From NCBI GenBank assembly GCA_947630285.1, contig CANRHD010000001.1:248001-312000 (forward strand): a stretch of DNA of 64,000 nucleotides. Reading direction: 5' to 3'. This DNA comes from an uncultured Clostridia bacterium. Lineage in GTDB: Bacteria > Bacillota > Clostridia > Oscillospirales > Acutalibacteraceae. Positions within the stretch are counted from its first letter, which is position 1; each line of letters opens with the position of its first letter. The position numbers were made by a program, and so were the translations under genes. Below are positions 6,745 to 13,327 of the stretch, in pieces. The notes under the pieces were generated by a model, which did not search any database, was not told the origin of the DNA, and saw only the letters and a list, made by a program, of their open reading frames with translations.

Positions 6745-8178
6745 TCACTTTGTCCTTTCAAAAATAATCTTGGAATTTCCCCCGAACTTTGTTATCTCGT
6801 TCATATCCGTTCCAAGCTCTCTTGCAAGGATCTCAACGACCTTACTTGAGCAGAAGCCGCCCTGACATCTGCCCATACCGGCTCTTGTTCTTCTCTTAAC
6901 GCCGTCCACATCTCTTGCGCCGGCAGGGGCGTGTATTGCGTCAAGTATTTCGCCCTCGGTTATCGTTTCACAGCGGCATATAATTCTGCCGTATGCTGAA
7001 TTTTTCTCTATAAGCTCCCTGCGCTGTTGCTCGTTCATATGCCTGAAGCGCACGGGCGCCTGCCTGTTTACGGTGAAGCTCTCCTTAGTACGGGGCGAAA
7101 GCTTTTCAATCAAAAGCCCCTCTACATATTCGGCTATCGCCGGCGCCGCAGAAAGACCCGGAGATTCTATTCCGGCGCAGTTGATAAATTTATCGCTTTT
7201 ATCGGAGTAGCCGATAATAAAATCATCGGTTACGGGGTGGGAACGCACCCCTGCAAAAGAGGTAATTGCGCCCCTGACATTTATCGAAGGCACGGATTTA
7301 AACGCCTTTGAAAGCACAAATTCAAGCCCGTCGGGAGTGGTGTCGGTATTGTCCTTTTCCCTGTCGTCGGAGGCAGACGGCCCTATAAGTATATTGCCGT
7401 CAACGGTCGGCGTAACAAGAACTCCCTTTCCCATTTTATTGGGGCATTGGAAAATTGTGTGGCTTGCAAGGCTGCCGTATGACTTGTCCAGCAGGTAATA
7501 CTCTCCCCTTCTCGGCACAAGCTCTATACTGTCGTCGCCTATCATGGCGGCAATTTCATCGGAATGAATACCGGCGGCGTTTATTATATACTCCGTTTCT
7601 ATTTTGCCTGCGGCGGTATCAAGCTCAAAGCGGCCGCCGTCAAGCTTTGTAATATTTTTAACCTCGCAGTTTCTTATAAAATCAACGCCGTTTGTCACCG
7701 CAACCTCGGCGGCGGCAATGGTGAGCTCATACGGGCAGACAATTCCTGCCGTGTTTGAAAGCAAAGCCGCCTTTACCTCGTCGGAAACATTGGGTTCTAA
7801 CTCCTTAGCCCTTTCCTTTGAAATTATTTCAAGGCGGTCAACGCCGTTTTTAACTCCCCTGTCATAAAGAACCTTGATATGCTCGACTTCTTCATCGGAA
7901 AACGCCAAAACAAGCGAACCGTTGTTCCTGTACGGAACATTCAAATCCCTGCAAAGCTCCGGCATCATACCGGTACCCTTAACATTGAGCTTTGCCTTAA
8001 GCGTTCCCGGCATAGCGTCGAAGCCGCCGTGCACAATGGCGCTGTTCGCCTTTGTTGTACCCATGGCAACATCATTGCATTTTTCCAAAAGTGCAATTTT
8101 TATGTCGTACTTTGAAAGCTTCATGGAAATCAAAGCGCCGACAACGCCGCCGCCGATGACCGCAACATCGTACCTCAT
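6745..8178 (-). CDS. FAD-dependent glycerol-3-phosphate dehydrogenase/LhgO-like oxidoreductase with BFD-type Fe-S domain
   Basis: A 477-residue protein. Residues 1-360 form a D-amino-acid-oxidase-type FAD domain (VAVIGGGVVGALISMKLS at the N-terminus, GIHSDEIAAMIG in the middle, FAGVRSHPVTDDFIIG late). The C-terminal hundred residues are a BFD-like domain with CRCE and GMGRCQGGFCS, four cysteines for a [2Fe-2S] cluster. This fusion with the two downstream genes is the clostridial/Thermotoga-type anaerobic glycerol-3-phosphate dehydrogenase set; 2-hydroxyglutarate oxidation (LhgO) is the main alternative. It is the first gene of the operon, behind the promoter and tandem operator at 8206-8266. 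The ATG follows GGGGTGA. Confidence 0.8.
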   Translation of the reverse strand: MRYDVAVIGGGVVGALISMKLSKYDIKIALLEKCNDVAMGTTKANSAIVHGGFDAMPGTLKAKLNVKGTGMMPELCRDLNVPYRNNGSLVLAFSDEEVEHIKVLYDRGVKNGVDRLEIISKERAKELEPNVSDEVKAALLSNTAGIVCPYELTIAAAEVAVTNGVDFIRNCEVKNITKLDGGRFELDTAAGKIETEYIINAAGIHSDEIAAMIGDDSIELVPRRGEYYLLDKSYGSLASHTIFQCPNKMGKGVLVTPTVDGNILIGPSASDDREKDNTDTTPDGLEFVLSKAFKSVPSINVRGAITSFAGVRSHPVTDDFIIGYSDKSDKFINCAGIESPGLSAAPAIAEYVEGLLIEKLSPRTKESFTVNRQAPVRFRHMNEQQRRELIEKNSAYGRIICRCETITEGEILDAIHAPAGARDVDGVKRRTRAGMGRCQGGFCSSKVVEILARELGTDMNEITKFGGNSKIIFERTK

Positions 8179-8205
8179 AATATTTCACCCCTCAAAATAT
8201 TCATA

Positions 8206-8266
8206 TATTTTGCAAAAGTGCAAAATATGCAAAAGTGCAAAATATAACAATTACTATGACAGTATA
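8206..8266 (-). promoter_or_regulatory. Promoter with tandem dyad operator for the flavoprotein operon
   Basis: The 17-base unit TGCAAAAGTGCAAAATA is repeated exactly in tandem (8211-8227 and 8228-8244). With its flank each half contains the dyad TTTTGCA-aaag-TGCAAAA. On the minus strand an extended -10 (TGTTATACT, TATACT at 8261-8266) lies just upstream, placing the repeats roughly +10 to +48, a typical position for a repressor. The regulator is not in the window and I do not recognise the site. Confidence 0.6.
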
Positions 8267-8342
8267 ACACATTTGACAAAAAATTAACAGAGTTTTTTTG
8301 ATATTTTTTTAAAATTTACTAAAAAATTTCGCATTTTTGAAA

Positions 8343-8406
8343 TAAGGCGAGAAAAGCCGAACACACGCCGCTTCACACAGGCTCTTTTCGGCGCTTTTAC
8401 GCTTCT
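8343..8406. repeat. MITE-like element, family 2, truncated copy
   Basis: These 64 bases match 2028-2091 at about 57 positions (left arm plus the CTTCAC-CAGGCTCTTTTCGGCG block). The copy stops at the 3' end of sigE, two to five bases after its stop codon, and the right arm is missing. Confidence 0.65.
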
Positions 8407-8410
8407 TAAG

Positions 8411-9118
8411 CTAAATAACCTTTTCCATTTCCCTTTTCAGTCTTTTTATTATCCTCTTTTCAAGCCTTGAAATATAGCTTTGGGAAATGCCCAGCAGGTC
8501 GGCTACCTCCTTTTGGGTGTGCTCCTTTTCCCCGTCAAGTCCGAAGCGCATATTCATAATCATTTTTTCACGCTCCGAGAGGGTATTAACGCTCATAAGC
8601 AGGATATTTTTTTCGTTCTCGGCCTCAAGATTTCTGTTTATCTCGTCGGGTTCGCTTCCCAAAACATCGGACAGCAGAAGCTCGTTCCCGTCCCAGTCGA
8701 TATTGAGCGGCTCGTCTATAGAAATATCCGTTTTATGCAGGCTTATTTTACGCAGGTACATAAGAATTTCGTTCTCGATACATCTTGAGGCATAGGTGGC
8801 AAGCTTAATGTTTTTTTCGGGTCTGAATGTGTTTACCGCCTTTATAAGGCCTATTGTGCCTATCGAAACGAGGTCGTCTATTCCGACCCCCGAATTGTCG
8901 AATTTTTTTGCTATATAGACTACAAGCCGCAGGTTATGTACTATCAGAGGCTCCCTTGCGGAGCTGTCGCCGTTTGATATTTTTTCGATAAGATTGTTTT
9001 CCTCCTCCTTTGTCAGAGGCTCCGGCAGATTATCGGGGCCGCTCACATAGTCAATATCGTTTTCATTAAAAAAATCCCTTATTTTTTCAATTATTGACCT
9101 TAAAGAAAGCTTTTTCAT
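8411..9118 (-). CDS. sigE: RNA polymerase sporulation sigma-E factor precursor
   Basis: A 235-residue sigma-70 family protein matching Bacillus pro-sigma-E along its length. Residues 1-25 form the basic/amphipathic pro-sequence ([17 protein letters not shown]) cleaved by SpoIIGA. Region 2 contains [30 protein letters not shown] and [17 protein letters not shown]; then comes [20 protein letters not shown]; region 4 carries the helix-turn-helix [22 protein letters not shown]. It directs mother-cell transcription after asymmetric division. It overlaps spoIIGA by 32 bp, indicating coupled translation. Unlike in Bacillus, no sigG follows; a repeat fragment lies at its 3' end. Confidence 0.95.
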   Translation of the reverse strand: MKKLSLRSIIEKIRDFFNENDIDYVSGPDNLPEPLTKEEENNLIEKISNGDSSAREPLIVHNLRLVVYIAKKFDNSGVGIDDLVSIGTIGLIKAVNTFRPEKNIKLATYASRCIENEILMYLRKISLHKTDISIDEPLNIDWDGNELLLSDVLGSEPDEINRNLEAENEKNILLMSVNTLSEREKMIMNMRFGLDGEKEHTQKEVADLLGISQSYISRLEKRIIKRLKREMEKVI

Positions 9119-9992
9119 CTCTTTTTCCCCTTTCGTCTATGATTTCATTATTTAAAAGCACAGAGTATTCGCCGTTTGAAAAATCGGTCTTACTCTGTGA
9201 AAGAAGTACATTTTTTACGCTTATGTTTTTTTCGTTGACGGTGAGCAAATCTATAACGGAGGCCCTCAGAGCGCCCTTGTCGGAAACCGTGTTTACAGGT
9301 ATGAGCCTTATCCTGTTTTTCCCCTCGCCGTCGGGTACGGCTCCGTTTTCAAAAAATTCACGCATCTGCCCGTCAAAGAGCTTTGATATTACGCTCTTTT
9401 CGGCTATTACGACCGGTTTGCCCGTAAAGCTGTCACGAAGCGTGTTTCCCGTGTCAAGCAGGGCGTTTACGGTAACGGTCCTGTTCCCGTTGCACAGCGT
9501 TACGCTGTAAATTTTATTTTCGGGCGCACTGCGCTTTGACAGCTTAAAAATAAGCGTTAAAACAAAATAGCATATTACCGTGGATATAATAAGTATTTTT
9601 ATGTCCACATTAAAATAAACCACGCTGTTATTGAATATCATTCCGCTGGGCTTAAACAAAATCCAAAGTGCAAGCATAACGCCGGCAAAGGCAAAATTAA
9701 CGCCGAAAAACGCAAGGAATATCTTTAAAAGCGGCTTCGGCCTGTCGGGCTTAAAGCTTATCAGCACTATTGCAAGCGACGCCGCCAAATTCATTAAAAA
9801 AGTCAGTATTCCCGGTATTTCGGGTAAAAAAATTACAAGAGAATAAACACCTCCTGCAAGCGCACCCAAAAAAATCCTGTATCTTTTGACATTGAGCTTT
9901 AACGCTCCCTTTACCAAAAGCAAAAGAAAATAATTCACAAATATGTTTATTGCTATAAGCACATCAACATATACCGTCAGAACAATCACCAC
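9087..9992 (-). CDS. spoIIGA: Sigma-E processing aspartic peptidase SpoIIGA
   Basis: About 301 residues: an N-terminal membrane domain of five hydrophobic segments, then a cytoplasmic domain with the aspartic-protease motif [18 protein letters not shown]. Its job is to cleave the pro-sequence of sigma-E, encoded immediately downstream and overlapping by 32 bp, when signalled across the septum by SpoIIR. The reading frame is open from an ATG at 10016, but that ATG lies inside the -10 box of the likely promoter (TATAATG). I therefore choose GTG at 9992; the family's usual first residues (xVYVDVL) align just after it, so the exact start remains uncertain by a few codons. Confidence 0.88.
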   Translation of the reverse strand: MVIVLTVYVDVLIAINIFVNYFLLLLVKGALKLNVKRYRIFLGALAGGVYSLVIFLPEIPGILTFLMNLAASLAIVLISFKPDRPKPLLKIFLAFFGVNFAFAGVMLALWILFKPSGMIFNNSVVYFNVDIKILIISTVICYFVLTLIFKLSKRSAPENKIYSVTLCNGNRTVTVNALLDTGNTLRDSFTGKPVVIAEKSVISKLFDGQMREFFENGAVPDGEGKNRIRLIPVNTVSDKGALRASVIDLLTVNEKNISVKNVLLSQSKTDFSNGEYSVLLNNEIIDERGKRDEKAFFKVNN

Positions 9993-10014
9993 ACAAAAAA
10001 TTAACCCTGATGCC

Positions 10015-10047
10015 ATTATATAGGCTCAGGGTTTAATATTTTGTCAT
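10015..10047 (-). promoter_or_regulatory. spoIIG-like promoter with long spacer
   Basis: On the minus strand ATGACA (10042-10047) is followed after 21 bp by a perfect TATAAT (10015-10020). TGACAAA overlapping the -35 resembles a Spo0A box (TGNCGAA, 6 of 7). The Bacillus spoIIG promoter likewise has sigma-A hexamers about 22 bp apart and relies on Spo0A, so this is probably its counterpart. Confidence 0.45.
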
Positions 10048-10056
10048 ATTGTGTTT

Positions 10057-10470
10057 TTAATGCTTTAACTTATTGAGGTAATCCTCAAGTATCAGCACGG
10101 CCGCAACGGCGTCAACTGTCTGCTTGCGCTTTTTTCCCCTTGTGTTCGTAGCGTTCAGGATATTGTGCGCCGAAACGGTTGTGAGCCTTTCGTCCTGAAG
10201 GCACACCTCAAGACCGCTCTTTTCCCGTAAAAGCTGTGCAAGCTCCTTACACGCCTGCGCTCTGAAGCCCTCGCTTGCGTCCATATTCTTGGGAAGCCCC
10301 ACGACTATCCTGACGGCGTTTTTGTCCTTTGCTATTTCGCAGATTTCATCGCAGAGCTTTTCTCTGTCCCTCTGCGTTATAACGCCGACCGGAGAAGCGA
10401 GCATCTGCATTTTGTCGCAAACCGCTATGCCGGTTCTGACATCGCCGTAATCAACAGATAAAATAATCAT
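10057..10470 (-). CDS. ruvX: Putative Holliday junction resolvase RuvX/YqgF
   Basis: A 137-residue YqgF-family protein with an RNase-H-like fold. Visible family motifs are LSVDYGDVRTGIAV at the N-terminus, VVGLPKNMDASEG in the middle, CLQDERLTT and the C-terminal KRKQTVDAVAAVLILEDYL; the acidic residues D7, E97-type DER and D of TVDAVAA are the predicted catalytic set. The family is linked to resolution of recombination intermediates and to 16S rRNA 5'-end maturation. It lies 21 bp after the PBP gene and 64 bp before spoIIGA. In many Firmicutes ruvX follows ireB, but here ireB is 37 kb away. RBS AAGGTGCGG. Confidence 0.9.
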   Translation of the reverse strand: MIILSVDYGDVRTGIAVCDKMQMLASPVGVITQRDREKLCDEICEIAKDKNAVRIVVGLPKNMDASEGFRAQACKELAQLLREKSGLEVCLQDERLTTVSAHNILNATNTRGKKRKQTVDAVAAVLILEDYLNKLKH

Positions 10471-10491
10471 ACCGCACCTTATAGCTTTAGC

Positions 10492-12828
10492 TTATCCTTG
10501 CGAATTGTCGGGAGAAGGCTCTGTTTCGGGAGCCGGAGCGGGAGTCGGTTCAGGAGCCGCCGTGGCAGGCTGGGTATTCTCCGGCTTTGCCGTGGTTCCC
10601 GGCTTAGTATTTGAGTTTGAAGCGGCTGTTATAACATTTCCGTTGGCGTCCGTAAGAGGCTCTGTCGCAACGGATTCACCGTTGCACCGCCCGGGCATAT
10701 TGTCTTTATCGTACCAGCCGATGCCCGTGCTCGAACAGGTGGAGCTTGCAAGCCTGCCCGAAGAAGCGCAGTACCTTGCGCTTACAACATTGTCGGTATG
10801 AAGCTCAAATTCCTTTTTGTCAAGACCCTTATTTATCCTTGTCATTACAGTGTCGAAAATTGCGCCGGCAGGGTTGCCCGAAACATAGTTTGAAATCTGC
10901 TTGGGCTTATCACAGCCGAACCAAACCGCCGCAACATAATTCGGAGTTCCGCCGACGAACCAGCGGTCCTTATCCTCTGTGGTAGTACCTGTTTTTGCAA
11001 AGGTCTGGAAGCCCTCGATGCCGTAATTACGGCCCGTTGACAAGTGGGCGGCGTCGGTTACGACCGTCTGCAAAAGCTTATTCATAATATCGGCCGTTTC
11101 AACGCTTATGGCCTGTTCGGGTTTTTCGTTATCGTTTTGAAGAATGATTTTGGTGCCGCTTGCATTGGTGATTTTATAATAGCTGTACGGCTCGTAATAT
11201 TTCCCGCCGTTTCCGAAGCAGGCGAACGCCGCCGCCATTTCAAGCGTGGTAGCCCCGTAAGTCAGACCGCCGACCGCCAGCGGAGCGTAGGCTTTGTCGG
11301 ACTCCTTAAGATTTTGCAAATGGAATTTATCCTGCAAATAGCTATAGCAAAGGTTTACGCCCATCTTTCTTACAAGCTGAGCCGGTACAGTGTTGTAGGA
11401 AACGGCTATGGCTCTCTGCACCGTGAGGTAGCTTCCGGGCGAGCCGGGATCTCCGCCGTAGTTATGCGGCCAAAGCTTGCCGTTTACCATAAAGCCGTAG
11501 TTTTGAACCTTTGAGCTGTAATTGATATAGCCCTCGTTAATGCCGGGCGAATAAACGCTCAGCGGCTTAATGGAAGAACCGGGCTGTCTGGGCTTAACGG
11601 CACGGTTATAGCCCCTGTTTTCCTTTTTCTCCCCGACGCCGCCTACTATACCGACAATTCTGCCGGAATAGTCCATAATGGTCATAGCGGACTGGGCGTC
11701 GGCAATGTTCTTGTTATATTTCGGCATGGAAATTTTGTTTTCGTAAACATTTTCAAGCTCTTCCTGAACCGAAAGGTCAACTGCGGAATAGATACGGAAG
11801 CCGCCGTTGTATATGGCCTTTGAAGCCTGCGACCTTGTATAGCCGAGCTTGTTTACAAGGTCTTCGATTACCTCCTGAATGATGTAATCGACATAGTAGC
11901 TGTTGATTTCCTGATCCTGATTATTGTTTTCGTTTTCCTTTTTACTGTCTTCGCTCTCGTTCTTAACATACTCTTTACTGTTTGTAAAGATCATTTTGTA
12001 ATCTACAGCCTCTTTATACTCCTCCTCGGTGAGGTAGCCCTCTTCACGCATATTTTCAAGGCAGGTGAGCTGTCTTTTTCTGTTGGCTTCCTGGTGAAGG
12101 AGCGGATCAAGCTCCGACGGGTTCTGGGTAATGGCCGCAATGCAGGCACATTCCGCCGCATTAAGCTGTGAAACCTGCTTGCCGAAATATTTTTCGGAGG
12201 CGGTCTTTACGCCGTAACAGCCGTGGGACATATATACGGTGTTGAGGTACGCCTCAAGTATGGTGTCCTTTGAAACTTTCTTTTCAAGATTTAAGGCGTT
12301 GAGTATCTCGTAAAACTTACGGCTGACGGTTATGCTTTTTTCGCCGGTGAGATTTTTTATAAGCTGTTGGGTGAGCGTTGAGCCGCCGCCCGAATCGCCG
12401 AAGGTCATAACGGCCTTTGCGGTTCTGAGCCAGTCAACGCCGCTGTGCTTTTTAAAACGCTTGTCCTCAAGCGCAATATATGCCTTTTGGAGGTTTTCGG
12501 GGACTTCCTTGAGTTCGACCCAAACCCTGTTCTGCTCGCCGTGGAGGCGTTTGAGCTCAACGACCTCGTTATTCTTGTCATAGGCATAGATAATTGTGGT
12601 CTGCGCCTGATTTTCCTTGTATTCGCTTATGTTGATTTTCGCATCGCCGTTTATATATGAAGAGCAAAAGCCCAAAATGTAGCAACTGATTATGGTTAAA
12701 GTAAGCATAGCCGTAAACGCCAGCGCAAATACGACGGTAAGAGCCTTCCTTGCCCCGGGGCTTAAAGGCTTTCTCTGCTTCCTCTTCCTTTTAGGATTTC
12801 TCCCTCTTTTGGGGACTCTTTCATTCAT
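10492..12828 (-). CDS. Class A penicillin-binding protein (PBP1A type)
   Basis: A 778-residue bifunctional peptidoglycan synthase. A basic cytoplasmic tail (residues 1-28) and one membrane anchor (about 30-52) are followed by the glycosyltransferase domain with EDKRFKKHSGVD (catalytic Glu) and GGSTLTQQLIKNL. The transpeptidase domain has SxxK in PGSSIKPL, SxN in SYNTVPAQL, and KTG in FAKTGTT. The C-terminal tail (~725-778) is a low-complexity Thr/Pro/Ala/Glu linker outside the cell. A Lys/Glu/Asn-rich insert lies between the two domains (about residues 278-300). It heads the run leading to ruvX and spoIIGA. RBS CGGAGGA. Confidence 0.93.
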   Translation of the reverse strand: MNERVPKRGRNPKRKRKQRKPLSPGARKALTVVFALAFTAMLTLTIISCYILGFCSSYINGDAKINISEYKENQAQTTIIYAYDKNNEVVELKRLHGEQNRVWVELKEVPENLQKAYIALEDKRFKKHSGVDWLRTAKAVMTFGDSGGGSTLTQQLIKNLTGEKSITVSRKFYEILNALNLEKKVSKDTILEAYLNTVYMSHGCYGVKTASEKYFGKQVSQLNAAECACIAAITQNPSELDPLLHQEANRKRQLTCLENMREEGYLTEEEYKEAVDYKMIFTNSKEYVKNESEDSKKENENNNQDQEINSYYVDYIIQEVIEDLVNKLGYTRSQASKAIYNGGFRIYSAVDLSVQEELENVYENKISMPKYNKNIADAQSAMTIMDYSGRIVGIVGGVGEKKENRGYNRAVKPRQPGSSIKPLSVYSPGINEGYINYSSKVQNYGFMVNGKLWPHNYGGDPGSPGSYLTVQRAIAVSYNTVPAQLVRKMGVNLCYSYLQDKFHLQNLKESDKAYAPLAVGGLTYGATTLEMAAAFACFGNGGKYYEPYSYYKITNASGTKIILQNDNEKPEQAISVETADIMNKLLQTVVTDAAHLSTGRNYGIEGFQTFAKTGTTTEDKDRWFVGGTPNYVAAVWFGCDKPKQISNYVSGNPAGAIFDTVMTRINKGLDKKEFELHTDNVVSARYCASSGRLASSTCSSTGIGWYDKDNMPGRCNGESVATEPLTDANGNVITAASNSNTKPGTTAKPENTQPATAAPEPTPAPAPETEPSPDNSQG

Positions 12829-12867
12829 TTTAAAACTTCCTCCGTTAAAAAATGATATATTTTATAT

Positions 12868-12894
12868 ATTGTAGCACAGATTTAAACACAATTC
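12868..12894 (-). promoter_or_regulatory. Likely promoter of the PBP gene
   Basis: On the minus strand an extended -10, TGCTACAAT (TACAAT at 12868-12873), lies 40 bp before the PBP start codon. The -35 region is weak. A CACTTTTGCAAAA segment on the plus strand nearby (about 12897-12909) resembles half of the operator at 8211-8244. Confidence 0.4.
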
Positions 12895-13003
12895 ATCACT
12901 TTTGCAAAAATAATTAAAAAAATTTACAATTAATACTAAAACGAAATTAAGGGGTAAAAATATAAGTAAACCAAGCTTTAAATATGTATCGGGAATGTTT
13001 TTT

Positions 13004-13327
13004 ATGATAAGAATTTTATCAAAATGTATTATAGCCACGGCAGTATTTTTGATTTTTGCCGTATTGATTACCTTTATTTCCGTAACGGCAAAGAGCGGAA
13101 ATATAACCGAAGAAAAGACCGTGCCGCAGGAGAGCTCCCCTCTTTACACGCTTTCCGAATACAAGGGGAGAATTGCGCTCTACAAGCAGGGATACGCCAT
13201 GCCCGTTGAAATTTACGAGGTATATACAAGCTCCCTGCCGCAGGAAGAACAGCAAAAGGTAAAGGACGGAATAGACGCCTATACCGATTCCGAAATACTT
13301 AAAATAATAGAAGCCTATACAAGCTGA
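13004..13327 (+). CDS. Membrane-anchored protein with BofC C-terminal-like domain
   Basis: About 107 residues: one N-terminal membrane segment (residues 7-27), then a short extracytoplasmic domain with YTLSEYKGRIALYKQG, YEVYTSSLPQEEQQ and DSEILKIIEAYTS. This pattern is that of small clostridial proteins with a BofC_C domain; BofC in Bacillus restrains the SpoIVB signalling protease at the forespore membrane. The Bacillus protein is longer, so a role in sporulation is inference. Start chosen at ATG 13004, nine bases after CGGGA; an ATG at 12995 abuts that site. The 3' end overlaps the opposing hydrolase gene by 13 bp. Confidence 0.6.
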   Translation: MIRILSKCIIATAVFLIFAVLITFISVTAKSGNITEEKTVPQESSPLYTLSEYKGRIALYKQGYAMPVEIYEVYTSSLPQEEQQKVKDGIDAYTDSEILKIIEAYTS

